From assembly GCF_039928515.1 (NCBI RefSeq), contig NZ_JBDSSZ010000278.1: a DNA stretch of 64,000 nt. The stretch is one strand, 5' to 3'. Positions 23,850 through 32,235 of the stretch are shown here, in pieces. The notes under the pieces are model-generated. The model was not told the origin of the DNA. It did not search any database and saw nothing but the letters and a program-made list of their open reading frames with translations. The stretch comes from Capsulimonas sp039928515 (lineage in GTDB: Bacteria; Armatimonadota; Armatimonadia; Armatimonadales; Capsulimonadaceae). Position 1 is the first letter of the stretch; each line of letters opens with the position of its first letter. Both the position numbers and the translations under genes were made by a program.

Positions 23850-26579
23850 TCAGGCGACGGGAGTGGCGTCGCAGGAGTCGAGGTCGGTCTGCGCCTGACG
23901 CATGCCTAGCTTGTCGCCGAGCTGTCGCCAGAGGAGGAGGCCTTCGGCGAGGCGCTTGCGGGCGGTCGGAAGATCGCCGAGACGCAGGGCGGCGACGCCG
24001 TTCATATGGACGCCGCCCGCCATGCCTTTGAGGTTGCCGGCGATACGATGCATCGCCGCGCTGCGGTCGGCCAGAGACTGGGCGTCCTGGTAATCGCCCG
24101 AGCGCAGGGCGATACGAGCGCCGCCGGCGAGGGTGCGCGCCGATCCGAAGTGGTCGCGTGTGGATTGAAACAGCGTTTGGCTCTCGTCGAAGGCTGCGCG
24201 GGCGGCGGCGATGTCGTCGCCGTCGCAGAGGCATTCGCCCAAACTGCACAAGGCGCTGGCGAGCCGTTTTTGGTCGCCCAGCGCACGTGCGGCGGCGACC
24301 GCATCCTCCAGCCAGGGGCGCGCGCGGTCTGGCTCACGACGCGCAAGCTCCAGCGAGCCGGCGGCTTCTAGAGCGCGCACGCGGGCGAGGGTGGGGACGG
24401 CGTCGTCGTGATATGTTAAGAATGTCTCCAGCCACTTCAAGCCTTCTTCGTGATGGCCGCGAACATCCCAAAAGCGCCACGAGCAGCCCGCCAGGCTCAA
24501 GCCGGCTTCATTGTCTTCGGTGGATCGGCCCAGTCCGTCGCGATTGCGCCAGTGCAGCGCGGCGCGCAGGTTTTCGGCTTCGGCGTCCAATCGGTCCAGC
24601 CAGAGGATTTGATCGGGGCCGGTGAGCTTCGGCGCGGCTTCCTCGGCGAGCGCCTGTCGCCACTGCGCATGCCGGCGGTTGAGCGGCAGGGCCTCGTCGG
24701 GTAACAATTGCTCCCAGGCGTACTCGCGCAGTGTCTCCAGCATGGAGAAGCGGATCTCTTCCCCAAGCGTGTCGGTGACAAGCAGAGAATGCTGTCCAAG
24801 CTGGCTGAGAATATCGAACGCCTGTGGCTCTTCGCAGACCTCCTCGGCGGCTTCCAAGGTCCAGCCGCCTCGGAACACCGCGAGGCGGGCGAAGCACTGA
24901 CGCAGCTCTGGATCGAGGCGTTCGCAGCTCCACTCCAGCGTCGCGCGCAGGCTGCGGTGACGGGCGTCCATATCCGCGCGTCGGCTCACCAGCAGATTGA
25001 ATCGCTGGGACAGTCGCGGCAGCATCTGCGCGGGGGTAAGCGCTCCCGCCCAGCCGGCGGCCAGCTCCAGCGCAAGGGGGATGCCTTCTAGTCGGCGGCA
25101 GAGCGCGGCGACGGTCGCCTGGTTTGCAGGCGTCAGCGCGAACTGCGGACTGACCTGGCGGGCGCGGTCCAGAAACAGCTGCATGCTCGGCGTGAGCGCC
25201 GCCAAATCCGGTTCCTCGAACTCGTTCGGCGCCGGGAGGGGAGAAACGGGATAGTCTTGTTCGCCGCCAAGGTTAAGACGTCGCCGTGAGGTGACCAAGC
25301 ACGTCAGTTCTTCCCGCTGCTCCAGCAGCATGCGGACGGTCTGCGCGCCTTCGTCCACCAGATGCTCCATCCCATCAAGCACCAGCAGCGTCCGTCCGCC
25401 GCCGAGACGCGTCAGACAATGCTCCCAAAGATCGCCGCCGGGAGGCGGGCCAGGGCGCAGCGAGTCGGCGATCGCCGAAACGAGGAGACTGGCGTCCCCG
25501 ACATCGGTGAGAGGAGTGAACCAAACGCCGCCTGGGAAATGCGCCGCCACCCGGCGCGCCACTTCCAAAGCCAGACGTGTTTTCCCCAAACCTCCGGAGC
25601 CGACGAGCGTCAGCAGCCGCGTGCTGGTCTCGTCATCAATCGCCGAGGTGAGCAGCACGGAAAGTGTTTCAATTTCCGTCTGGCGTCCAAAAAATCGGGT
25701 AAGGCGGGTGGGCATGCCGCCGATCGGAGGAATGGGGATTTCACGCCGGGGCGCATCTGCCCCGACAGGAGTTCCGGACGGCGGCGCTGTTTCAGCGACC
25801 GGCGCCGGAGCGAATACCAGCGTGGGCGCGCTGCGCAGCGGCTCGATCAGGGTCTGGATCTCCGCGCCCGGCATCGCACGCAGCTCTTTCCAAAGCACTT
25901 GCTCCAGATCCCTGAACTGCCGCAGGGCCTCCGCAATGCGGCCATCGGCGGCGAGCACACGGATCACGTCCGCATGGCTCTCCTCGCGCAGCGGGTCCAG
26001 TCGGACCGCTTTGCGTGCATATTCCAGCGCCTGATCTCGGTCCCCGGTGTCGCTCAGCGCCTGCGCCAGGCGGCTGAGCGCGGTCAGATATTCTTCTTCC
26101 AGACGACGACGCTCACCGAGCACCCAGTCATCATAATAGCCCGGCAGCAGTTCGCCGCCATAAGCGTCCACCGCCCGGCGCAGCGCCTTGACACGCGTTT
26201 CCGCCGTGTCGGCGCGGGAGGCGGACGCCATCGCATCCTCAAATTGTGAGACATCCGTGGAGACATCAGCGCTCAGGCGCACCGAAACACGGTCGGCGAT
26301 CAGCAGATCCGATGCATCCACGCAGGCCGATTCCAGTGTCCGACGCAGCGTGGAAAGCACCTGCCGAAAACGAATCCGGGTGGCGTCCGCGTCCTCATCG
26401 GGCCACAGCATTTCGATCAGCTCTTCACGCGGGTGAGATCGGCGGCGATGCACCGCCAGGAACGCCAGCAGCGAGGCCGCTCGCCGGGTTTCAAAACGCG
26501 CATTGGCGCCGCCAGGGCAGGGCACGACAAGGTCGCCGAGCAGCTGAATTTGGAGCATGGGTTGGGGTGTGGTGTCCAT
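23850..26579 (-). CDS. SARP/AfsR-family transcriptional regulator (wHTH-BTAD-NB-ARC-TPR)
   Basis: 909 aa. Residues ~8-105 are an OmpR-type winged helix (IQLLGDLVVPCPGG, RRAASLLAFLAVHRR). Residues ~105-250 are a bacterial transcriptional activation domain (YGGELLPGYYDDWVLGERRR, AVRLDPLREESHADVIRVLA). Residues ~295-560 form an NTPase with Walker A GSGGLGKT (327-334) and Walker B-like TLLVLDGMEHL. The rest is TPR-like helices. Such regulators are usually ATP-responsive activators. The globin gene lies upstream in the same orientation with a 104-bp gap, so the box at 27154-27184 may drive both and give positive feedback. Large SARPs are best known in Actinobacteria. Confidence 0.88.
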   Translation of the reverse strand: MDTTPQPMLQIQLLGDLVVPCPGGANARFETRRAASLLAFLAVHRRRSHPREELIEMLWPDEDADATRIRFRQVLSTLRRTLESACVDASDLLIADRVSVRLSADVSTDVSQFEDAMASASRADTAETRVKALRRAVDAYGGELLPGYYDDWVLGERRRLEEEYLTALSRLAQALSDTGDRDQALEYARKAVRLDPLREESHADVIRVLAADGRIAEALRQFRDLEQVLWKELRAMPGAEIQTLIEPLRSAPTLVFAPAPVAETAPPSGTPVGADAPRREIPIPPIGGMPTRLTRFFGRQTEIETLSVLLTSAIDDETSTRLLTLVGSGGLGKTRLALEVARRVAAHFPGGVWFTPLTDVGDASLLVSAIADSLRPGPPPGGDLWEHCLTRLGGGRTLLVLDGMEHLVDEGAQTVRMLLEQREELTCLVTSRRRLNLGGEQDYPVSPLPAPNEFEEPDLAALTPSMQLFLDRARQVSPQFALTPANQATVAALCRRLEGIPLALELAAGWAGALTPAQMLPRLSQRFNLLVSRRADMDARHRSLRATLEWSCERLDPELRQCFARLAVFRGGWTLEAAEEVCEEPQAFDILSQLGQHSLLVTDTLGEEIRFSMLETLREYAWEQLLPDEALPLNRRHAQWRQALAEEAAPKLTGPDQILWLDRLDAEAENLRAALHWRNRDGLGRSTEDNEAGLSLAGCSWRFWDVRGHHEEGLKWLETFLTYHDDAVPTLARVRALEAAGSLELARREPDRARPWLEDAVAAARALGDQKRLASALCSLGECLCDGDDIAAARAAFDESQTLFQSTRDHFGSARTLAGGARIALRSGDYQDAQSLADRSAAMHRIAGNLKGMAGGVHMNGVAALRLGDLPTARKRLAEGLLLWRQLGDKLGMRQAQTDLDSCDATPVA

Positions 26580-26683
26580 AAAATGCGAAGGGAAGTACCG
26601 GACAAAATCTCAAAGGATAATTTCGGTAATAATAAGTGCTTTTCCTTCTGAGATTTCGGACCGCTCCCAGCCGTCTCCCCATG

Positions 26684-27118
26684 CTATCGCCGGCCGCGCG
26701 CAACGACCCCTTCGGACGCCGCCTGCTTCATCACCGTCGCCATCAATGTATAGACATCGGTCCAGGCGGCCTTATGCGCCGCCGTGAACGCCTCCGGACC
26801 GAGTTCCGCCTCCAGTGCGCCGAGGAGGGCGGTCGCCACGGTGTCGTAATGGGCGTCCTGAACTCCATAGCCGCCATGGCGTTTTCCGAGCTGCCACAAA
26901 ACCGGGACGAGCTCGTCCAGCCGCTCCAAACTATCCACCGCCGTCGACAGCACATCCATCAGCTTCTTCTGCTGCGACTTCATGTCCCCGAGGAACATCG
27001 GCCTCAGGGTTGGGTCCAGCGTGAAAAGGCGGGCGTAAAACGCGGCCGCCACTTCGACGGCGCGTGGTTTCACGTCGCTGAAACTCTGCACGATCAAGTC
27101 TTTCTGTTCGGGAGTCAT
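26684..27118 (-). CDS. Bacterial globin
   Basis: 144 aa, a single globin domain: TPEQKDLIVQSFSDVKP, FYARLFTLDPTLRPMF and LGKRHGGYGVQDAHYD, in which the first His corresponds to the heme-binding proximal His of flavohemoglobin-type globins. There is no reductase domain. Probable roles are oxygen or NO binding. GGAGGAG lies upstream of the ATG. The promoter carries two 11-bp-spaced SARP-type repeats, and the SARP gene follows. Confidence 0.87.
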   Translation of the reverse strand: MTPEQKDLIVQSFSDVKPRAVEVAAAFYARLFTLDPTLRPMFLGDMKSQQKKLMDVLSTAVDSLERLDELVPVLWQLGKRHGGYGVQDAHYDTVATALLGALEAELGPEAFTAAHKAAWTDVYTLMATVMKQAASEGVVARGRR

Positions 27119-27153
27119 TTTCTCGCCCTTTCTCCTCCGGCGTTTACTGCTTT

Positions 27154-27184
27154 ATCATAACGCGCTATCGTGAGATAATCGTGA
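27154..27184 (-). promoter_or_regulatory. SARP-type box (two 11-bp repeats) and -10 of the globin gene
   Basis: On the minus strand TCACG starts at 27184 and 27173, 11 bp apart. TATGAT runs 27159-27154, its first base 14 bp from the start of the last repeat, identical to the boxes at 23567 and 30249. Confidence 0.75.
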
Positions 27185-27343
27185 GATTTTAGTAAATAAT
27201 TATTGCAGGCAGTCTTATATATCCCCTGGTATGATCGTATAATGAAAGCGGTGATACGAACCAGCGGTTATTTTGCAGGCATCGTTTCTCGACAGTACAT
27301 CGCCGCCGCGAGGCGGTTGGACAGAATTTAGGAGAATCGATTT

Positions 27344-28924
27344 ATGGCGGATCGTCTTTGGAAGCGCGGCGCAGTCGCCGCCGGACTTATCTTTTGCGCG
27401 CTGCACTCAGCCGTGGCCGCATCCATTATTCCTCAGTATACCTATCAGGATGTCGGCATGAACGCGCCTCTGGGACTCAACCAGGCCGGTGACGCGTACG
27501 GCATGGGGATCCTCACGCCCAATGGAGCCATTGGGACAAACATCAATGGCGGGATCGGCGTTTTCTGGAGCGCGGCAGGCGGAACTGTCAATCTCCCTCA
27601 TCTGCCGTACGCAAACTGGAACGATCGGTCTCTGTTTTCCGTGGCGGGAATGAACGATCGTGGGCAGATCATCGGCTACTCGCAAGTGACAGGCGCGACC
27701 GTTCACCCGTTTTTGTGGACTCCTTCTGTCGATAAAAAATCCGGCTCGATGATCGATCTTGGTGTCCTCACACGTGGAGTGGATCAGTCTCTCAAGCCGA
27801 CAGCGATCAATTACCGCGGTCAGGTCGTCGGAGTTACCGCCGGCGCCCTGCCGCAGCATGGTTTCCTTTACACATATCTGAGCCACGACGGCGTTCCAGG
27901 CAATGTGCAGATGAAGGATCTGGGCGAGTTTACGCCCTGCGCCATCGATAATTTCGGGCGGGTTTACGGAATTCGCAATCATGTGCTGGCGATTTATGAC
28001 GCTGGTGCGTATGTCAATCCAGGTCTGCCGACGGGGTTCTCGATGTCGAACAGCTCGGTCTCGTTTTATGGACGAAATGCTTCGGGCGACATCTATGGAA
28101 CGGTCACGACCCCCGCTTCGCATGTCTTCTTCGTTTGGATCCCGACGCAGAACGCCGCGACCGGGGTCGGCCGTTTCGTGACCATCACGCCAGGCGTCGC
28201 AGCTCAGGCGAGCGCCATTCCCGTCGCCGCGATCCCTCGATACGACCGTTTGTTCATCGATCCTAGCGGCGCCGTTACCGTTGTGTATGCGCTGGACCCG
28301 TATGTGGGAACGCTCACACAAGTAAATCTTGGATCTCTTTATCATGAGACCGGGGCCGCCGACAATCCTAACCATGACGCCGCCCTTTCCCGGCCGAAGT
28401 CCGTCGACTTGGCCAACGAAATTGTCGGTATGGAAGTTCGCCCTGTCACAGCCACGCAGCCGAATTTTTCCCCATCGGGTTTTCTCGATCATGGCGGGTT
28501 GCGATATGCGCTGAACGCGCTGCTGGCGCCGGGGACTTCGGTTCCCAATATCAACGACGCCATTGGGGTCAACAACAGTGGCGCGATCCTGGCTGTTGGC
28601 AAATTTCCGAACGTCAATGAGTTCCACGGCCTGATGCTGTTTCCGTCTGGAAGCACGCCGGCGCGTCCGCTCACGATTGCTTCGGCGCAGCCGCAGCCAG
28701 TCCGGGTAGGCAGCCCAAGCCAGTACATCTCGATCGCCGGAATAGGGTTTCAACTTGGCGCCGTCGTGGGATTTGACGGCAAAGCGATCGACGCGAAGGT
28801 GCACGCGGAATCCCTGATCGTGGCGTTCCTTCCGGCCAGCAAGCTGGTCAAGGGAACGCACACCATTTTGGTCCGAAATCCCGATCATACCAGCGCGACG
28901 ATTTCGTATGTCGTTAACGAGTGA
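27344..28924 (+). CDS. Secreted HAF-repeat protein with C-terminal IPT/TIG-like domain
   Basis: 526 aa with a signal peptide (about 1-25). Repeated blocks such as GMNDRGQIIGYSQ, AINYRGQVVGVT, AIDNFGRVYGI and GVNNSGAILAVGKF match the 'extracellular HAF' repeat pattern of surface proteins. The last ~90 residues (VGSPSQYISIAGIGFQLGA, VRNPDHTSATISY) look like an immunoglobulin-like IPT/TIG domain. AGGAGAAT precedes the ATG. No enzymatic motif is seen. It is transcribed away from the globin gene and ends in a strong terminator. Confidence 0.72.
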   Translation: MADRLWKRGAVAAGLIFCALHSAVAASIIPQYTYQDVGMNAPLGLNQAGDAYGMGILTPNGAIGTNINGGIGVFWSAAGGTVNLPHLPYANWNDRSLFSVAGMNDRGQIIGYSQVTGATVHPFLWTPSVDKKSGSMIDLGVLTRGVDQSLKPTAINYRGQVVGVTAGALPQHGFLYTYLSHDGVPGNVQMKDLGEFTPCAIDNFGRVYGIRNHVLAIYDAGAYVNPGLPTGFSMSNSSVSFYGRNASGDIYGTVTTPASHVFFVWIPTQNAATGVGRFVTITPGVAAQASAIPVAAIPRYDRLFIDPSGAVTVVYALDPYVGTLTQVNLGSLYHETGAADNPNHDAALSRPKSVDLANEIVGMEVRPVTATQPNFSPSGFLDHGGLRYALNALLAPGTSVPNINDAIGVNNSGAILAVGKFPNVNEFHGLMLFPSGSTPARPLTIASAQPQPVRVGSPSQYISIAGIGFQLGAVVGFDGKAIDAKVHAESLIVAFLPASKLVKGTHTILVRNPDHTSATISYVVNE

Positions 28925-28962
28925 CGAACCCAATTCCCAATACCGAAATCGCAGTGCTATCC

Positions 28963-28998
28963 ACAGCCTCGACAAGCAATCTTGTCGAGGCTGTTTTA
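28963..28998 (+). terminator. Rho-independent terminator after the HAF-repeat gene
   Basis: 14-bp perfect stem (28963-28976 with 28981-28994), 4-nt loop, then TTTATTTT. Confidence 0.92.
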
Positions 28999-29050
28999 TT
29001 TTATGCAAAGCTGTTCTCGGCAAACCGAAATTATGCGGGAAATGGCCTGT

Positions 29051-29086
29051 TCTGTACACGCTCTGTACACGATGGGGGTGTATTGT
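29051..29086 (+). promoter_or_regulatory. Variant 11-bp direct repeat and -10-like element
   Basis: TCTGTACACG occurs at 29051 and 29062, 11 bp apart. TATTGT at 29081-29086 starts 14 bp after the ACACG of the second repeat. The spacing equals the SARP-type boxes but the repeat differs (TACACG not TCACG), so the same activator is uncertain. Confidence 0.4.
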
Positions 29087-29118
29087 GTACTCAACCAAGT
29101 CAGGGGAGACACACAAAC

Positions 29119-30189
29119 ATGATTTTCAGAAGTGGCTGGATATTTACGGCGGCATTTTTTGCGGGAACCCTCGGCGCAGCGCCGGCGCAGGCAAAGACGC
29201 CGGCGTCTGTGAAGAAAGCCGCCTCCGCCAAGAAGGCAGCCGGACCCATCGTCCTGGGAACGACGCAGTTGGCCGGAGACTTCGGCAAGGTTGGGACGAC
29301 TTACACAATCGGCAAGTCGACCCCGATCAATTTCACGCTGAAGAGCGCGGAGTATAGCGTTGTTCCCTTTACGGTTGGGCTGAACACATGGCAGCCGCGT
29401 GGGGATGAGAAGCTGCTGGTGCTGCGCTATACCGTTCATAATCCGATGCCGCGTGAGCAGTCCTACAGCTGGAGCGATATTCGCTTCACCGCCGTGGACG
29501 CGAAAGATATCAACCACGAGTTTATTCAGGCCGTGGTGCGTGAGGGCGATACTCAGCCGCTTTCCATTAGCTTGAAGCCGGCGCAGAAGCTGGATGTCGT
29601 GACGGCGATCGTCGTTCCAGCGATGGGCGTGGTTCCCAAGCTAATCGTGCTGCGTGAAAGCGGCGCGCCGGTCGTTCGTTATGCGCTTTCGGGCAACGTG
29701 AAGCCCTTGCCCGCCAATGTCGCGGACGCTTCGGACGCCAGCGGGGCGACCGCCAGGAAGGAAGTCCCCGCACAGCGCGACATTTTTTATGCGACCGGCG
29801 TTTTCGACACGCGTCTCGACGAAGTCGCATATGTCGATGGCCCGCTGCTGGGGCGCGCGCCCGGGGAGAACAATCGTTATATCACGACGATCTTCACCAT
29901 CAAGAATCGCAGCCAGGGAACGCAGCGCTACGTTTGGAGCGACTTTCTCCCCGACCTGCGCGACGCCGACGGCGAGTCTGCCAGCTATACCCAGGCGCTT
30001 CTGAAGGCGACCCGAGATGAGTCGACATACGGCGAATTGGCGCCGGGCGAAGAAGCCCGGATCCGCTTCTTCTTCCCCCTGCCCAAGAGTGTCGCGGGAA
30101 AGACGCTGAAGCTTTCCGAAGGCAAACAGATCGACGCCCGCGTGGCGCGCGTCTTCGCCTTCGACTTGAGCGACGCGCCGGCGAAATAG
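29119..30189 (+). CDS. Secreted protein with two DUF4352-like beta-sandwich halves
   Basis: 356 aa from MIFRSGWIFTAAFFAGTLGA (signal peptide about 1-24); AGGGGAG lies upstream and the frame before it crosses the terminator at 28963. Two similar halves, LLVLRYTVHNPMPREQSYSW and YITTIFTIKNRSQGTQRYVW, each followed by a D-rich strand, suggest duplicated telokin-like/DUF4352 domains. The Lys/Ala-rich linker (about 25-45) may be a spacer. Function unknown. It lies in the SARP-associated region behind the variant repeat. Confidence 0.7.
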   Translation: MIFRSGWIFTAAFFAGTLGAAPAQAKTPASVKKAASAKKAAGPIVLGTTQLAGDFGKVGTTYTIGKSTPINFTLKSAEYSVVPFTVGLNTWQPRGDEKLLVLRYTVHNPMPREQSYSWSDIRFTAVDAKDINHEFIQAVVREGDTQPLSISLKPAQKLDVVTAIVVPAMGVVPKLIVLRESGAPVVRYALSGNVKPLPANVADASDASGATARKEVPAQRDIFYATGVFDTRLDEVAYVDGPLLGRAPGENNRYITTIFTIKNRSQGTQRYVWSDFLPDLRDADGESASYTQALLKATRDESTYGELAPGEEARIRFFFPLPKSVAGKTLKLSEGKQIDARVARVFAFDLSDAPAK

Positions 30190-30248
30190 CCGCCGCTATT
30201 CGCGTTACGTTCGGCGCATCTCAGGAAAACGAACAAGGGACGAAAATC

Positions 30249-30290
30249 TCACGCGACTATCACGCCCTTCTCACGGTGGGCGCATATACT
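30249..30290 (+). promoter_or_regulatory. SARP-type box (three 11-bp repeats) and -10
   Basis: TCACG at 30249, 30260 and 30271, each 11 bp apart. TATACT is at 30285-30290, 14 bp after the start of the last repeat. The stretch around it (TCACGCCCTTCTCACG, then ATACTCTTCTC) is nearly identical to the box at 23567. Confidence 0.8.
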
Positions 30291-30370
30291 CTTCTCGCAG
30301 GCGTCTCCAATGCCCTGTATAGCCGAGGGGCGTTGGAACGAAGCAATCAACGAGGATTGAGGAATAACAA

Positions 30371-30667
30371 ATGACTAGTATATTGAAAACGATATTTACG
30401 GCGACTGTCGCCGTCGGCGTCTGTGCGACGGGAACCGCAATGGCTGCTGCGGCGTCCTATCAAGTGAAGCCGATCCATGCGGCGCCCACGCCGATGGCGG
30501 CCTCCCAAAATATTTCGCGTGTCATGTCCAAAAGCTCAGACAAATGTCGCGTTCGCCGGCAGAAGCTTTCAGAGTTCACGCTTCTTCCGCATCCAGCGCT
30601 GAATGCGGATCGACACTTGGATTTGACGCCTTTTATGCTGCTCCCTGTTCGGAGCGACAAGCAATAA
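30371..30667 (+). CDS. Small secreted protein under SARP-type promoter
   Basis: 98 aa with a clear signal peptide (MTSILKTIFTATVAVGVCAT, cleavage near AMAAAAS). The mature part is basic (SSDKCRVRRQKLSEF) with no recognised domain. GAGGA-type ribosome site upstream. A 49-aa ORF follows 52 bp later and is probably co-transcribed. Confidence 0.6.
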   Translation: MTSILKTIFTATVAVGVCATGTAMAAAASYQVKPIHAAPTPMAASQNISRVMSKSSDKCRVRRQKLSEFTLLPHPALNADRHLDLTPFMLLPVRSDKQ

Positions 30668-30719
30668 GATCGTCTTGTCCCTTCAATTTTGTCGGGCAGC
30701 TTTTGAAATGAGGTAAAAA

Positions 30720-30869
30720 ATGTCACCCCGCAGTGCGCTTCGTTTAGTTTTTGGTACGTTTGCCGTTGTCGCTGTCACGCTTCACTTTTTGTGCATGCAG
30801 ATGCTGAACGCGGAGGGTAAGAACCCGCTTCCGGTAACTCACATCGCGAGCGTCGCCGCCGCGCGCTAA
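30720..30869 (+). CDS. Short (49 aa) membrane or exported peptide
   Basis: ATG at 30720 with GAGGT about 6 nt upstream. The product starts MSPRSALRLVFGTFAVVAV, one hydrophobic segment with a basic N-terminus, and ends THIASVAAAR. It is too short for family assignment; the ribosome site and its place behind 30371-30667 support it. Confidence 0.45.
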   Translation: MSPRSALRLVFGTFAVVAVTLHFLCMQMLNAEGKNPLPVTHIASVAAAR

Positions 30870-30885
30870 TATCGATAAAAAGTAC

Positions 30886-30911
30886 GGCCGACGCGGTGAT
30901 CCGCGCTGGCC
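30886..30911. terminator. Hairpin between convergent genes
   Basis: 30886-30896 pairs with 30901-30911 with one G-T and one A-C. It lies between the 49-aa ORF and the GH5 gene and may end both. Confidence 0.5.
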
Positions 30912-30919
30912 ACAATCCG

Positions 30920-32152
30920 TCATCTATCCACGATTTGCTTACCAGCCGTGATTTTGTACACCGTCGTGATTGATTTGTTTTCGTCGAGCTTCTCTGTTCG
31001 CAAGCGCCGGCACTTTTCAATCATCTGCGCTTCGGTATCCTGAAACGGATCGATCGGTGTGATCGGCGCCGCATTGCTGTATAGCCCCCACTGCGATTGT
31101 CCGCCTTTCGCCCATGTCACTTTGTAGCTCCATGGCGACCAGGAGATCGACTGCCCCTGCATGGAGGTTACGAAACGCGTCAGCGTGTCCGAGGTTCCGT
31201 GCGGCTCCATACAGAACTCGCCGAGATAGTAGGGGACTTTGCGCTTCTCGCGCTCGGCCTGAATATCGGCGATAATCCCATCGGAGCTTTTGGTCTGATC
31301 TTCCGGCGTTTTGGCGTTGAAGTTATAGTAGTGGACGCTGAGGACGACATTGGTCCATCCCATCGCTGTCGGGTCGGGCATGTGCTGGATGCCTTTGTAT
31401 CCATCTTCAATAAAGACAAGATGGTCGGGATCTCCTGCTCGAACTGCTTTGTACAGGGTGTCCTGGACTTGGTAGAGCGCGGCGGAGTTCGCTGCGCCCA
31501 TCGGCTCGTTCAGCAGATCGTAGCCGGCGACGGCGCTGCTCTTACGGTACCGTTTGGCGAGTCGTGTCCAGAGCGCCTGGGCGGCCTCAATGTTCTTAGG
31601 CTCCTTGAAGAAAAGATTGACGCCAGATTGTCCTGTATGGTCTTGATCGCTTTGACCCCCAGGAGCTCCGTGAAGATCCAAGATCACATACATGCCGCGC
31701 TTGTCGGCCCAGGAGACGGCGCGGTCCAGCCAGGCAAGGCCGCCGGGTTCGTCGGCAAGCTCGGCGAGGAACGGCACGCGGACGCAGTTGAATCCGGCGG
31801 CCTGAATTCTGTCAAAGTCGGATTCCTCGATCCAGGAATTGCGAAACGCCGTCTGCACGCGCGTCTTGGCTTTCGCGCCGAGGCGCTTTTCCACGGTCTT
31901 CCACAGGGTCACATGGTCCTTGACGGGCGCTTCGGACGAGCCTTCGGGCGGCTTGGTGACGAACGGCTGCATCCACATCTCCTCCACGAGCCAGCCGCCG
32001 AGGTTGACGCCGCGCAGCGTCACGGGCTTGCCCTTGGCGTCCACAATTGCGCCGCCCTGCGCGCGGAGCATAGATGGCTTGGCGGCCTGAGCCTGAGCGA
32101 TGGGAAGCAAAGTCGCCGAAAGGGCGAGAAGGCAGGGAAGAAGTGTTTTCAT
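30920..32152 (-). CDS. Secreted GH5 glycosidase (cellulase/exoglucanase-like)
   Basis: 410 aa from MKTLLPCLLALSATLLPIAQ (signal peptide about 1-23); the longer frame lacks a leader. Hallmarks: VTLRGVNLGGWLVEE, FNCVRVPF, VILDLHGAPGGQ, AGYDLLNEP (acid/base Glu), LSVHYYNF and YYLGEFCME (nucleophile Glu). LRGVNLGGWL is usual in exo-beta-1,3-glucanase-like GH5 enzymes, but specificity cannot be fixed. LacI-D lies upstream in the same direction with an 83-bp gap, so the two probably form an operon. Confidence 0.87.
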   Translation of the reverse strand: MKTLLPCLLALSATLLPIAQAQAAKPSMLRAQGGAIVDAKGKPVTLRGVNLGGWLVEEMWMQPFVTKPPEGSSEAPVKDHVTLWKTVEKRLGAKAKTRVQTAFRNSWIEESDFDRIQAAGFNCVRVPFLAELADEPGGLAWLDRAVSWADKRGMYVILDLHGAPGGQSDQDHTGQSGVNLFFKEPKNIEAAQALWTRLAKRYRKSSAVAGYDLLNEPMGAANSAALYQVQDTLYKAVRAGDPDHLVFIEDGYKGIQHMPDPTAMGWTNVVLSVHYYNFNAKTPEDQTKSSDGIIADIQAEREKRKVPYYLGEFCMEPHGTSDTLTRFVTSMQGQSISWSPWSYKVTWAKGGQSQWGLYSNAAPITPIDPFQDTEAQMIEKCRRLRTEKLDENKSITTVYKITAGKQIVDR

Positions 32153-32235
32153 AAGAACTGCGTCGTGGAGACCGACGGCCGGAGACGACACGGCCGGCGA
32201 CTGCGAGAGAATTGCGTACGATCGAGACCACATCC

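Noticed and set aside
27407..29116. 569-codon minus-strand frame
   Set aside because: It lies opposite the HAF-repeat gene and crosses its terminator; Arg/His-rich shadow composition.
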